Shown here in pieces: positions 35,478 to 47,507 of a stretch of DNA of 64,000 nucleotides. The DNA lies in assembly GCA_028095005.1 (NCBI GenBank), contig CM051462.1, positions 84,827,846 to 84,891,845 on the forward strand. Reading direction: 5' to 3'. This stretch comes from Rhynchospora pubera. Lineage: Eukaryota; Streptophyta; Magnoliopsida; Poales; Cyperaceae. Numbering within the stretch: position 1 is the first letter of the stretch; every line of letters begins with the position of its first letter. The notes below the pieces were generated by a model that worked only from the letters and a program-made list of their open reading frames with translations, searched no databases and was not told the origin of the DNA. The position numbers and the translations under genes are program-made.

Positions 35478-37488
35478 ATGGAGTGCAACAAGGAAGAGGC
35501 AATGCGTGCCATGGAGATTGCCTAGAGAAGACTATTCTACTCTGACTATGCTGGTGCAAAGGAAATAGCACTGAAATAGAGACAAAAAGAGGAGACCACA
35601 ACAACAACCGCAACCGCAGCAGCAACTTCAAATGCAACAGAATTTAAATTTCTGGACAGCATGTCCTTTCTGCTGGACCCAGCACCAGTACAAGCCCAAC
35701 ATGCTGTATAGTAATGTCTGTTGCATGAACTGCTCCAGAATATTTAGGGCCAATGCACTGCCACATCTGAACCCGAGGAACGTGTGTGCAGCTATGTACC
35801 AGCCTCAGCAGCGAACAGGCCAACAACAACCACAATGGTCAGGTTTATATAGATTTACTTGTAATCGAGGTGTCGGAGGGACCAACAGGGACATCAAAGG
35901 AAGGACCAGAAAGCCTGACAGCAACCCCAATCCTCCAAGTAGGTCCAATGCAAGCAGTGCAAACAATATTAGGGGCAAGAGGAGGGTTGAAACAGTTCGT
36001 ATGGATGCAAGCCAGAATCCTAATCTGTGTTCTGAACTTAACAAAAAAAGACGTGCTGGAGAGGAGACTGATACTGGAGCCCATTCAGCTGCCACCAGTA
36101 CACCTCTCAGGAGGTCGCCACATAACAATTCTGATGTGAAGTACAATGGTAACAAAGCAGGCTTTCCAAGCCCTGCTAAAAAGGCAAGAGTTGAGGTTAA
36201 GGGAGAGCGAGATAGTAATGGTCATGCTAACGCAACTGATATCAATATTGATGGCAGTACCAGTGCTGAGAAGGAAGTGAAAGAAGAGGGTAGAGACAAA
36301 GAGAGGGGCGAAATGGTTGATGCACAAGCTAGCCAGAATCCTAGTCCTTGTTCTAAATTTAACTTAAGCTTGAATGTTAGCCAAAGAAGAGATGATAGAG
36401 AGGAGACTGATACTGGAGCCCATTCAGCTGGCACCAGGACACATCTTCAGAGTTTGCCATTTAACAAGCCTGATGGGAAGGACAATGTAACTGAAGCAGG
36501 TTTGTCAAGCCCTGCTAATAAGACAACAGTTGAAATAAAGGAAGAGGGAGATGATAATATTGATGCCAACACAAGTGATATCAATACAAATGCTAGTACC
36601 AGTGTTGAGGAGGTGAAAGAACAGGGTAGAGAGAAAGAGAAAGAACAAGTGGAATCAAGTGGGTTGCCCCAAGAAAAGGAGACAACTTTCAAGCCAAGTG
36701 GGTCTGCTGAAGACAAGGGTGCTAATTCTCGAGCAGCTAATGTCGGAACCTTGACGGTAATATGTGAATCGTCCCAGCCAAATGCTGATGCAGAATATTT
36801 GTATGAGCATCCTACTGCAGAGTTTTACAACTTTGACATGTGCCGATCATGCAACAATTTTCAAGAGGGCGATATCTGGGCCTTGTACTCTGACCTAGAC
36901 ACTTTTCCAAAATATTATGGGTCAATATGCAAGGTTGAGCATAACCCTTGGAAAGTTCATATAAACTGGCTGGAGGCATGTCCCAAGTCTGTGGTCGAAA
37001 GAGCATGGCTGGATGCCAATTTCCCAATCAGCTGTGGCAAGTTCAGGGTCACAACTCAGAAAACGACTTATGACAATCCGGACTACTTTTTCCATGTGGT
37101 TTCAGCGAGGCATCACGACAGAGGCAACTATTATGAAATATTGCCCGAGCTCGGTGAGGTCTGGGCCATCTACAGTAATTGGTCGGCTGGATGGACGCCT
37201 CATGACTTTAAAACATGCAAGTTTGACATAGTTGAGATTATAGAGCACAGAGAAGAGTCTATAATAGTTTGGCCTCTGAGGCAGGTGCCGGAGTTTAGAT
37301 CAGTGTTCATGCAAGAGGAGGACGATGGGACTGGTTCTGTTACATGGAAAGTAAGTGCAAGTGAGTACATTCTGTTCTCACATAAGATACCTGCCATTCT
37401 AATAGAGGAGTGTGGAGGGAAGCACAAGGAGTTCTGGGGGCTGGACCCTGCATCTATGCCAAGTGCATTTCTTTACCATGACGAGTGA
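35478..37488 (+). pseudogene. J-DUF3444 copy C: J domain deleted, nonsense codon; DUF3444 half open
   Basis: The start (ATG 35478, MECNKEEAMRAMEIA) matches gene B, but codon 16 is TAG (35523-35525). The sequence then jumps from the position matching gene B residue 32 to the position just before the zinc ribbon (near 35574), a loss of about 365 bp that removes the whole J domain. The junction has a 2-base AA overlap, and the downstream part is in another frame. From the first internal ATG at 35632 a 618-residue frame stays open: zinc ribbon (CPFC...CMNC), two linker repeats, and DUF3444 (WALYSDLDTFPKYYG, SCGKFRVTT). It could be a J-less protein if transcribed from an internal start, otherwise a young pseudogene. 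It is the closest relative of B. Its 5' splice acceptor (ATTTTCAG near 35445) is intact. Confidence 0.85.
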
Positions 37489-37990
37489 CTTAGTATGGTG
37501 TGTGCCAATTCATGACTGGGAGCTTAATCCAGATCAGTGCTTTCATTTTATTTATTTATTTTCTTTTTTTGGCTTGGGATAGATTCAGTGAAACCTTGTT
37601 TCATTGGTATGATGCGCATTGGACGTATTATCAGATATATAGCATCCATTATGCTATGATAATCTAGATAGTCTATCATGTTCTAACTGGGGTCTGTTTT
37701 ACTCTTTTTTGCATCTCATGTTTCTAATGCAGTTGGTATTTTATTAGATATCATGACTGATGCCTTTAAATTGTTGGCAATTTACAGTATTTTGCTGTTC
37801 TGTTTAGTTCTTTACTAATATATATGGTTTTAATATCAATCGCTTTGATACTGTGTAATGGTTGTTGAAATTTGTTTGTACTGTTTAGTTCAGGTTGATA
37901 CAGCTCTGAAAAGCACAGCCAGGTTGTGTGCTACCATTGGCAAAATCTTATTATATGAGGATAAGATCTTACTTGATGACAGTTGTTATT
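37489..37990. other. 3' flank of copy C, colinear with the flank of gene B
   Basis: No gene. It shares CTATCATGTTCTAACTGGGG and GGTTGATACAGCTCTGAAA-type words with 26990-27230 and, more weakly, with 44390-44600 and 53400-53560. Confidence 0.6.
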
Positions 37991-37998
37991 GTGGGAAC

Positions 37999-38179
37999 CA
38001 GGGGCGGAGCCAGAAAAAAAAAATTTAGGGGGGCAAATATGCAATTTTTAATGTCTGGGGGGGGCAAATTGCTTAATTTCTATACAATATTACAAAAAAT
38101 GATAGTAGTAGTATACTAAAATCTGAAATGACAGGGGGTGCAACAGCCCTTGCCCGCACCCCCACTGCCTCCGCCCCTG
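37999..38179. mobile_element. hAT-type MITE, 181 bp, perfect 8-bp target duplication
   Basis: TIR CAGGGGCGGAGCCAG at the left and the complement of CAGGGGCGGAGGCAG at the right. GTGGGAAC repeats at 37991-37998 and 38180-38187. The interior is G-rich (several GGGGGG runs). The orthologous site near 27300 in unit B lacks the element, so it inserted after the B/C duplication. Confidence 0.9.
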
Positions 38180-38187
38180 GTGGGAAC

Positions 38188-39455
38188 CAACTTTAATATT
38201 GCTTTGAAGAGGTTACCAACAACGATGTTAATCTTTTAATTTAGTGTAAAATTCTCCTGTATCTACTTTTGCATGATGATATATTTCATTGGCCTGTGTA
38301 TCATATTTCCGATTCCATGTTCAAGCTGTAATTAAAACTTGTACTTTGTTTGTATCACTCTCAAAATAAGACTATCAACTGTGGAAAACACATTAAGCCT
38401 ATAAAGTTATGATCACAAGAACCCTTTTTTCTCATATATAAAAAAGAGATGTGATAACAAGCCCATCTCATAATAGCAGTTAGCAGATCGCAAATTTGTG
38501 AATATGGTGTACTTATTTTATGTACCTATAAATTCGAAGTTTTAATGTTTATTATAGCATTATTATATCAGGTCAAACTCATTTGGAACGTTCAAGTTAT
38601 TTTTTAAATTTTTATTATGAATTTTTTTTGTTATTGTTCATCCTTTAAATTCCAATGTGTAAAAAATTGCCAAAACTATGCCAGCTCACATCATCATGTC
38701 AAAGAAAATTTATCTGGTTCTTACTAATGTGACAAAGGAGGGGTCACCTCACAGAAATTTACACTCCGTACTAGAAATAGATAAGTAGTCAAAACTAATT
38801 ACACTCTCATGTCAGACTTAAATTAAATTATATCGTGTGAATCGTATAAATGGGACAACTGCCAACTTTGCATTTTATTTTTGCGTGTTGAAACAATGCA
38901 TAAAACCTATTATATGCAATGATGATGATGATGATGATGATTGTATACGAAATTGCTAATCTCCAAATCTATTAACCATATTGGCAAAACTCTGCTTTGT
39001 CAAACTAATGAAAGCTAATGATAGCAAAATGTCAAAATGACTAGGTAAAAATTAAACTAAGTCACAAGAAATAAATTCCTAAAAAAAATTATATTAGGAT
39101 TTTGGCTCTTCCCTTTGTGGAAGCGTAATGGTTGTCCCTATTAAATATGATCGAAATTTTAATCATTCAAACTAATAAAATAAACAACCAGACTTTCTAT
39201 GTACCCAATTACGGCAAACATTTTTATATTAGATTTGGAATCTGTAAAATCATAGTAAGGTCACAGAACACTATGTACCAATGTCCGACATGATGCACTA
39301 ATATACCTCTCAAATGTATTATTATGCAATGCTTTCTACATTGTTTTTTTTATAAATTTCAACAGAGTATTTTTATGACAAAGTTACTTTCGTTAATTGC
39401 TCCATAATAAAGTCAAGCCTCCGTGGCGCCACCCAAAAAAAAAATAAATAATAAT
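38188..39455. other. Duplicated spacer of unit C, no gene
   Basis: Colinear with 27340-28560 and, more diverged, with 47870-49030 (for example TTTCTATGTACCCAGTTA and the CAAGCCTCCGTGGCG-like block). A GAT microsatellite lies at 38919-38940. Confidence 0.55.
38919..38940. repeat. (GAT)n microsatellite
   Basis: Seven GAT units at the site where unit B has long poly-T and poly-A tracts instead. Confidence 0.85.
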
Positions 39456-39465
39456 AATAAAAGAA

Positions 39466-39616
39466 CTAACTCTTGGTCTAGTGACAAAGAACAATACATC
39501 TCAAGTAAGAGGTCGCAGGTTCCAAATCCGACTGGAGACATTTAATTAAAAAAAAAGTTCGAAGACTTGATCCCAATTTATCTTAAAAAAATAATAAATA
39601 ATAATATAATAATTAA
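39466..39616 (+). mobile_element. tRNA-derived SINE candidate
   Basis: A box A-like motif (TGGTCTAGTGA near 39474) and a box B-like motif (GGTTCCAAATCC near 39518) lie about 34 bp apart, as in RNA polymerase III promoters. An A-rich tail follows. AATAAAAGAA repeats at 39456-39465 and 39617-39626. It is flanked by AT-rich DNA, so the target duplication is moderate evidence only. Confidence 0.5.
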
Positions 39617-39878
39617 AATAAAAGAAGCAAGAGCCGAGAAGTGCAAAAAGGCATGAATTTTTTTTTAATATCTCTATAATGTTTTTGCATCCTCTACTAA
39701 AGTCTAAAGACTCCCTTCCACTTGTCAATTTTTCATCTCCTCTCCTCCTCTTAAACCCCAGAGGGAGAGATTTCTGGGGTTTTTCTTTCACCATAGGTTT
39801 CCGATTCTCACTTGTGCTAACTTAGCGCACTTCCCTCGCGCCTCTCCGCTCTGATCTGTCACCTCGGCTGCTCCTTGC

Positions 39879-39920
39879 CACACGTGTCTCCTTGCTACCT
39901 GACAGCCTGGTCCCACCCTT
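39879..39920 (+). promoter_or_regulatory. Cluster leader module, copy 5 (unit D), with G-box
   Basis: CACACGTGTC then ACCTGACAGCCTGGTCCCACC (GGNCCCAC site), followed by a (CT)n tract at about 39938-39951. The upstream CTTAAACCCCAGAGG block matches units B and E. Confidence 0.55.
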
Positions 39921-39951
39921 TCCGAACTCTGTATGATCTCTCTCTCTCTCT

Positions 39952-41765
39952 CATCCCTTGTCTGTGTGAGATCAATTTCAGTATTTAACTTTTGGACTTT
40001 TGTTGTTAGCACTTTGTTTGGGCGCTAATTCAGGGACACCAAAGTTTGGGCTTGAACTTGATTTCACAATAGTACAATTGTAGCTTGAGTTCACCTTAAT
40101 CTCACTTTGGTTCTCTAATGCTAAGTATTTGTTTATAGTTCAATTATGCATTTAGTGTTTAAGTTATGCTATATAATACCTCATATCAAACTTCTTAAAC
40201 TTGGTCAGGTAATAGGTTTTGTACAACTCAAACAACTATTTTGCAATTTGTCTGCCAACACAAATTTTTGCCTGTTAAATTCTGGTAAAAAGAAGGTACT
40301 GTTGTGGTATGGTACTGCAAACTTATTCTGCAATTGTTTCCAAATTAGGATCAGTAAAGTAAAAGTTAGTCAAACTGTGCACCTCTTAACCAATCTTTTA
40401 TCAATTTATCTCACATTTTAGTTATTCCTTGGACATGCCACTATTCTACCTCAGTCGATTACTGAGAAGCAAAGCCAATGATAAAAGGAAAAATAATTTA
40501 GGAACTTTTTGGATTTTGTACAATGTAAAGGCCATTGTTTCTTTTTCCGTAAGGTTCCTGCATGAATAGTGCATGCATGAAGCTGTTTGCCCGGCAGGAA
40601 TATCCTTTCCATAATTTGATAAGGTAACGTTAAGTCTGTAAATTTCTCAAATATGTAAGGTTTGACTAAAAAAATGAAATAATTTTATTTTGTTCCTTGG
40701 AAAAATTCAAACCTTTAATAAAACCTTCATTCAATTTATCCTATATAAAAAAAAATACATAACTCCCCACCTTTGTAAAATGCATCAAAATACAGGTGAG
40801 TTTTCTACATGTATTTTATTATCGACTTCTTGTATTGGTTTGACCTTACCTACATGTATATCTCCTGATTATATTTAATTTGTTATGTACTAGTTGAAAA
40901 AGGAATTACAATATTATCTCATTATGTGTTTGGTACACCCACCATCATGGGTAACAGTATTAGCCAGATAAACAACAAGTTGTCTATTGCTTTGTTTTCT
41001 CTCGTACCTGCCTTTAGATTGAGATTTGGTTCAAGATCAGGGATCCTGATCAATAGTTGCATTAGCATTTTTCACTCTTGTCCAATCTAATGCTTTACTT
41101 TGGTCTGTAGAATATAATTAGCTGGTTGAATCAGACAGCTTAGATTTAAAGTTAGTTTATTATCAGCATTGTTAAAAATCTTCTGTACGATCAGGTTTAA
41201 ACTTACAATATCCAAAGGTACTATTGAATTAGAGTGAATTACTACACAAACGCACTTTTATATTTATGAAAAATTCGGTTTTGGTCCTATAACATTTTTA
41301 AAAACACAAACTCAATACTTAACTTTCAATTTGCACCAAATTCGTTGTTAAACTTAAAAAAAAAAAGAAGTAACTAAGAAGTTCTTGAACTTTTGAAAAA
41401 GTACAGAGCCCTTTAACTTTCATTTGCATCAACTTCATAATTAAACTTGCAAGCTAAAAACTAAATTGGCCCTCTTAAGAATGACAAATTTGAGGGCAGA
41501 CATGGTTATTTTGAAGAGTTCAAAAACTATATTTTTTATTTTTAAAATATTTAGGACAAATTTTATGCAAATGAAAGTCTAGGGGCCAACTTAACTTTTA
41601 TATTGCATGAGTTCAAGGACTAATTTTGTGCAAATGAAATTCAGGGACTAAGTTGATGTTTTTAATAAAGTTCAAGGACTAATTTGTTGCAAATAGAAGT
41701 CTAGGTAATGAACTTGATTTCTATTTTACTGGTCTGATTCCTTGCCAGTTAACTAATTTTATTTT
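39952..41765 (+). other. Probable 5' leader intron of copy D
   Basis: T-rich non-coding DNA colinear in parts with the leader introns of B and C (for example TAAGATCAGGGATCCTGATC near 41035 against 23650 and 34735). It is interrupted at its 3' end by a Mutator-like element (41766-42169). The splice acceptor ATATTTTCAG is kept near 42210-42220. Confidence 0.5.
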
Positions 41766-42169
41766 GAGATGGGCTAAAATCAGCCACGACTGACGGATGC
41801 AACCGTCAGTTACGATTAAATCTCAATTTTCTTGATTCTAACAGTCGATCCGAACCGTTCAATGTGTTCTCCATATTGAAATCTTGTTGAAGACAAACTT
41901 TTATATTTTTCTGAAATTTTTTATTATCTGTTTGATATTTTACAAAATTCTTAATCTAAACAATTCTGGATCCTTCAATAACTATGATTTTTAAAAATCT
42001 CAAAAAAATAGTAAATAAAATCAGAAAAATGTAAAATTTGGTCTCCAATGAGATTTCAATATGGAGAACACATTGAACGGTTCGGATCGACTGTTAGAAT
42101 CTTGAAAATTGAGATTTGATCGTAGCTGACGGTTGCATCCGTCAGTCGTGGCTGATTTTAGCCCATCTC
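41766..42169. mobile_element. Mutator-like MITE in the leader intron of copy D
   Basis: TIRs of about 130 bp begin GAGATGGGCTAAAATCAGCC and its inverse. Inner landmarks GTTCTCCATATTGAAATC and TTGGAGACAAA-type words are shared with the element at 4981-5351. TTATTTT occurs on both sides. Comparison with the unoccupied sites in B and C supports a 7-8 bp duplication. It lies only about 45 bp upstream of the splice acceptor of copy D. Confidence 0.8.
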
Positions 42170-42251
42170 ATTATTTTATGTTACAACAATCAGAAATTTA
42201 CTTCCGTTATATTTTCAGGTCTTCTTGCATTTCTGTCTTGTTCTACTTCAT

Positions 42252-44100
42252 ATGGAGGCAATACGTGCCCTGGAGATTGCCCAGAAAAGACTACTCAACC
42301 ACGACTATGCTGGTGCAAAGGAAATGGCACTGAGGGCAAATAAACTATTCCCACTGTATAACAACTCTCAGATTCTGGCAGTCTGTGAGGTACACTGTTC
42401 TGCCCAGTTAATGGTCAACGGCCTGTACGATTGGTACAAAGTCATTCAAGTGGAACCCCTGGCTGATGAGATCACTATTAGAAAGCAGTATTATAACTTG
42501 GCAGCATTGCTACACCCTGACAAGAACAAAATGCCAGGTGCGAAGGCGGCATTTAAGCTGGTAAGGGAGGCAAACAGGACATTGTCAGACCAAGCCAAAC
42601 GAATAATGTATCATCACAAGAGAAAACGCGCTTTTAGCACAGAAGGCCCACAACAGAGCATAAAAACCAATACTACTCCCAACTCTTGTAGCAACTTAAA
42701 TAGGGCAAATAAGTTGAGACCACAACAGCTACCCCAACTGCAGCCACACAAGGGACCGCCTCAGCAGTTTACAGGTCAACAACAACCACAACAGTCAGAT
42801 TCCTATAGGTTTACTTATGTTCGAAGAGTTAAAGGGACCGCCAGAATACTTATGGCTAATGCACCGCCACGTCTCAATCTAGAGAACCAGCCTCAGCAGT
42901 TTACAGGCCAACAACAACCGCAACAGGAGCCCTATAGATTTACTTATGTTCGACGAGTTAGAGATATCACCAGGTACAACGCAGGAGGGTTCAGGAAGCC
43001 TGACAGCAATTGTCCGAGCATGTCCAATTCTAACAGCCGAAGCACTATTATTGGGCAGAGGGGCAAAAGCGTTAGTGCAGATATAAGCCACAATCCTAAT
43101 CCTTGTTCTAAATCTAATTTTAGCTTGGATGTTAACCAAAGAGGTGATGCAGAAGGGACTGATGGTGGAAATCATGTAGCTGGCAGCAGTAGACCACTTA
43201 CGAGGTCTTTGAGTAACAAGCCTGATGTTGAATACAGTGGTACAGGTGTTTCAAGCGCTGCTAAAAAAGCAAGAGGTGAGGTACAGGGAGAGCGGGATGG
43301 TGATTCAGCTGGCACCAGTAGATATCTTAGGAGGTCTTCACGTTATAAGCCTGATGTGAAGTACATTGGTACATGTGTTTCAAGCCCTGCTATGAAGCCA
43401 AATGATGATGCTGAAAAATTGTATGTGTATCCTGATCCAGATTTTCACAAATTTGACATGTGCCGAACATGCAACAAGTTCCAGCAGGGCAATATCTGGG
43501 CTTTATACTCTGACCTAGATACTTTCCCAAAATATTATGGGTTGATAAGCAAGGTTGAGCATGAGTCATTCAAAGTTCATATAAACTGGCTCAAGGCATG
43601 TCCCAAGTCTGATGTGGAAAGAGCATGGCTGGATGCGAATCTCCCAATCAGCTGTGGCAAGTTCAGGGTCACAACTCAGAACATGATTTATGATAAACCT
43701 GAGTTTTTTTTCCCATATAGTTTCAGTGAGGCATAATGTGAGAGGCAACTGCTATGACATATTGCCTGGGGTCGGTGAGATCTGGGCTGTCTACAAAAAC
43801 TGGTCAGCTAGATGGACATGTCGCGACTTTAAGATATGCAAGTTTGACATAGTGGAGATCAGAGAACAGAGAGAGGATGCTACAATAGTTTGGCCTCTGA
43901 GGCAGGTGCCTGAGTTTAGATCAGTGTTCATGCCAGAGCAGGACGATGGGACTGGTTCTGGTACATATAAAGTACCTTCAAGTGCATACATTCTGTTCTC
44001 ACATAAGATACCTGCCATTCGTCTGTCAGAGGAATCTGGAGGTAAGCTCAAGGGGTTATGGGAGCTAGACCCTGCATCACTGCCCAATGTTTTAACCTGA
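42252..44100 (+). pseudogene. J-DUF3444 copy D with a frameshift inside DUF3444
   Basis: Starts at ATG 42252 (MEAIRALEIAQKRLL); a 15-bp in-frame deletion removed five residues after ME. The J domain is complete, with HPD in LLHPDKNKMPG. The zinc ribbon is missing; in its place are two copies of a segment with FTGQQQPQQ and RFTYVRRVR. DUF3444 begins near 43425 but an extra base in the GAG-T8-CCC run around 43703-43712 shifts the frame, and the first frame stops at 43734-43736. The second half of DUF3444 (VSVRHNVRGNCYDILPGVGE onwards) continues in another frame to a stop at 44098-44100. The remainder is well preserved, so the lesion is recent or could be a sequencing error in a homopolymer. Copies D and A share a linker block (KPNDDA.KLYVY). 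Confidence 0.85.
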
Positions 44101-44640
44101 CAAGTGACTTGGTTTATGACCTGAGAGAGATTGAATGTGAATAGTGACTGTCTAACTGGGGAGAGAGCAAGGATAGTATCTTGTGCTTTTTTTTTAATGG
44201 TAATAAGTGACTTGGTCTGTGCAAACTCAAGGCCTTGAGCTGGACCCTGTGTGAATCCCTATTTTTGCCTTTTGTTTTGGGGAATATTCAGCAGCAATTA
44301 TCAGAATATGTTTTGTTGTTAGTTTTACTTTGTTGCTTAATTAATTCTTCTTTCTGCTGCTATGATGAGCATTGAATGCCTGTATTGTCTGATATAGTAT
44401 CCCTTGTGCAAAGATTGTAGATAGTAGATGTTGTACTGATGCGGTTCAAATTGGTTGACCAGCTCCCTTTATTTCCTCTTTAAAGTATTTTACTAGTATC
44501 TGGTTTTTAATATAAATGGTTTTGGTACTGTGTAAATAATTGTTGAACATTGTTTGTATTATTTAGTTCAGGTTGGTACATCTCTAAAATGCACATGCCA
44601 GTCAAGTCTTTTTGAATCAATCTTATTGTGCAAGGATAGT
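44101..44640. other. 3' flank of copy D
   Basis: No gene. Colinear with the flanks of B, C and E (GGTTTTGGTACTGTGTAAATAATTG-type words). It is the target of the LINE insertion that follows. Confidence 0.6.
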
Positions 44641-44643
44641 CTT

Positions 44644-46132
44644 TTTTTTTGAAGGTAGGGAGATGATTATCTCTCCTACAAATATATTGAACGAAAAAGT
44701 TTCGTACAAAGTAAAAAGAATAAATTACAAGGACAAAAACAAAAGAAGATGCACAATATAAACTATATACGATTCTCAGGACTAAAAGTCCTATCCTAAT
44801 TATCCAAAACTAGTAGCAGTTTGCAATCCAAGCCTCGGTATCTTGGATTGTTTTGTGGACAGTATCATGCAGGTTTATTTGCGTGCCTTCGAAAATTGTC
44901 ACGTTGCGCATCTTTCAGATATTCCACATGCCAGCCATCCAGATTGTGCCGTAATTGTCCTTGTATGCCATCTTCAACAAGTGTTGGCTTAGTAGCCAAA
45001 CTTCCCACAGTTTATCCGATATCCTAATTTGCACATCATGATGAAGGAAACACTCCCAAAGATTACTCGCAAAGGGACAATAAAAAAAATAAGTGAATGC
45101 AAGTCTCAGGAGCATTATGGCAAAGAACACAATTCCTATCCACTTGCCATCCTTTTTGGTACATATTGTCCCGTGTGAGTAATCTATTCTTCATAGCCAA
45201 CCAGAAGAATAATTTTATTTTCAAGGGTGCTTTCGTCTTCCAAAGGTGCGTATGATAAGGGATCTCATACCTGAATCTCTCAAAAAAAAAGTAGGCGCTC
45301 TTTGAAGAGAAGTTGCCATCACTTGTCCATTTCCACCTTGCATTGGAGTCTCCTTGTGAAAAGTCAATTGATGAGGAAACTAGGTGTCTAGTGTGCATCA
45401 CATCTCTTAGTCCATAAGAGATTTGATCAGAAGACGCCAAGGATTCTATGTTTATTGTCCCATAGATTTCCTGGATTGTATTGGACCATAGCGAGTCCTG
45501 TTCCGCAATTAGTTTCCACAATCATTTCACCAATAAAGCTTGGTTCTGTGTATGCAAATGAAGAATTCCTAATCCCCACATTGCTTTGGGAGGCAGCAAG
45601 TTTCCCAATTAACTAGGCATTGCCCACCTAGGCAGGAAGCAGCTCCTTTCCATAGAAAAGATCGACAAATTGTGTCAATCTGGTTTAGTAGCCACTGTGG
45701 CAATTTAAAAACTTGCATGTAATGCAATGGCAACGCCGCCAATACTGCTTTCAGCATAACCAGGCGTCCTCCAAGAGACAAGAACTTAGATTTCCACCCT
45801 TGTATCTATCATGCATCTCTTGTATTAGCGGTAAAAAATGTTTCCTTCTAGGTTTTTTAATCGACAAAGGCAGGCCTAAATAAGTTATTGGAAATTCCTT
45901 AGGCGAGCATCTAAGAATGTTTTGCACTCTTTCGATCCCAGAGGTCGACAGTGCAATCGAGACGAAAACTGATTGGAGATTATTTAGGCTAGGACCTGAC
46001 ACTTTGGAAAAAGATTCCAGAATCATTGAGATTACGCTCAAATTACGGGGATGTGCCTCCATGAGAATGGTTATATCATCCGCAAATTGTAATGCCTTAG
46101 GCGGTATTATTACCGGCCTAGTGAATAACTGA
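44644..46132 (-). mobile_element. 5'-truncated LINE (L1-type) with 19-bp target duplication
   Basis: Read on the minus strand. It starts just upstream of the reverse transcriptase FADD box (KALQFADDITILMEAHP near 46060-46110) and continues through GPSLNNLQS, ITYLGLPL and LGGRLVMLKAVLAALPLHYM. It ends with a zinc-binding reverse transcriptase region (NCVLCHNAPETCIHLFF). A short poly-A ends it at 44644-44652. ATTGTGCAAGGATAGTCTT occurs at 44625-44643 and 46133-46151. The frame is broken several times, so it is dead. Only the last third of the polymerase is present, as expected for incomplete target-primed reverse transcription. It interrupts the duplicated 3' flank of copy D. Confidence 0.92.
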
Positions 46133-46151
46133 ATTGTGCAAGGATAGTCTT

Positions 46152-46550
46152 ACTTGACGATAATTGTTGAACTATTTTAATTTTTACCTTAATTTTTAAG
46201 ATTCCCAAGCACATTCAATTTTGGGTAATTTATCATATCATTTACCCCGACTATCTTTTTTCAGTTCTAATCTTTATACGCAAGTAAATTTGTACTTTGT
46301 TCATCTGGAAGGCGCATAACAACAGAATCTTCTCGAATTCGGCTACTACAGCAGATCTTCTGCTCAAGAAAATCTGCGAGGATATCGAAGCTTGGAATAG
46401 ATATGGTTAGGACCAGTTTTGGCCTTCTTTAGTTTTTACTTTTTAATATTTTGCTGTTTTACATCTTTTATTCTTCTTATTTGTTTTTTCTTTTTTTCTT
46501 TACTTGTAAATATTATTTTTTTAATATAATTATGTCGGCGTGCTGATTGC
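46152..46550. other. Spacer, no gene seen
   Basis: Continuation of the copy D flank after the LINE (AATTGTTGAACTATTTTAA), then unassigned AT-rich sequence. Nothing recognised. Confidence 0.45.
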
Positions 46551-46558
46551 CACCAGAC

Positions 46559-47034
46559 TAGGGGTGAGCAAAAAGCTCGTAACTCGTGAGTTACTCGAAC
46601 TCGACTCGTGAAAAGCTCGATTATAACTCGAGCTAAAAGAACTCGAGTTGGCATAACTCGAGTTGAACCAACTCGGTTAATAAATGAGTCGAGTTTGAGT
46701 TAGGCTCAACTCGGCTCGTTGACTCATGAGCTGACTCGTGACGTAATAAATTTTAATTTTTTGGAGATCATCACCATGATCTATGAGTATTAATCTTGAG
46801 TTTCAAGACATATTTTGCTTCAAATCAATGAAAAAAAATAAAATTGATAATAAAATTTATTTTTTATATTATTGTAATACTCATAAATAATTATTGCATC
46901 TATTCAATATATTCACGAGTTGAACACCGAGTCACGAGTTGACTCGAGTTACAAAATGGCGAGTTCGAGTTGGCGAGTTATAACGAGTTCGAGTTATGCT
47001 CAACTCGCTCGAAGTCGGCTCGTATACAGCCCTA
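46559..47034. mobile_element. Non-autonomous hAT element, 476 bp, perfect 8-bp target duplication
   Basis: Starts TAGGGGTGAGCAAAAAGC and ends TATACAGCCCTA. CACCAGAC repeats at 46551-46558 and 47035-47042. Both subterminal zones are crowded with AACTCGAGTT/ACTCGTGAG words, likely transposase sites. No coding capacity. Confidence 0.9.
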
Positions 47035-47339
47035 CACCAGACCCTAAAAAAAAAGAAGAAGAATGTGTATTTTGTTTGCTGTATAGTAACTAATGGCCCC
47101 AATTACACGTGAAAAAAACATTATCAAGCCTATAAAAGATTCTCATAATAGGCCCACATTAATTACATCTAACGCGTATTAATGAAAAGAGAAAATTGGA
47201 TTGGCCATGTTTTGTGAATACTAGAAACCCAGATTATTATGCACTGCAAGTCTGCAACTGGGTCAAAAGGAAATTTTGTGGCATTTTTAATTTGACATCC
47301 CCTTATGAACCTAAATTTGGTTATATCTTACCTCTTTGT

Positions 47340-47507
47340 GGGGCCGTTTGGATCGCTTAGGAAGTTGAGAAATTTGGAGAAGTTGCAATTCTTAGGAATA
47401 AATTTATTGAGAAGTGTGTAATTTTGTGAAGAGTTTGGATTGTTTATAATAAATTTATGATAGGAAGATAAAATTCTCTAAAATCCCATGGGAATCCAAA
47501 CGGCCCC
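47340..47507. mobile_element. MITE, GGGGCCGTTTGGAT family, copy 8
   Basis: Starts GGGGCCGTTTGGATCG and ends ATCCAAACGGCCCC. TGT occurs on both sides (47337-47339 and 47508-47510), a 3-bp duplication as in copy 2. Confidence 0.75.

Noticed and set aside
45063..46062. Separate minus-strand genes at 45.1-46.1 kb
   Set aside because: The open frames are consecutive pieces of one frameshifted LINE reverse transcriptase bounded by a target-site duplication.
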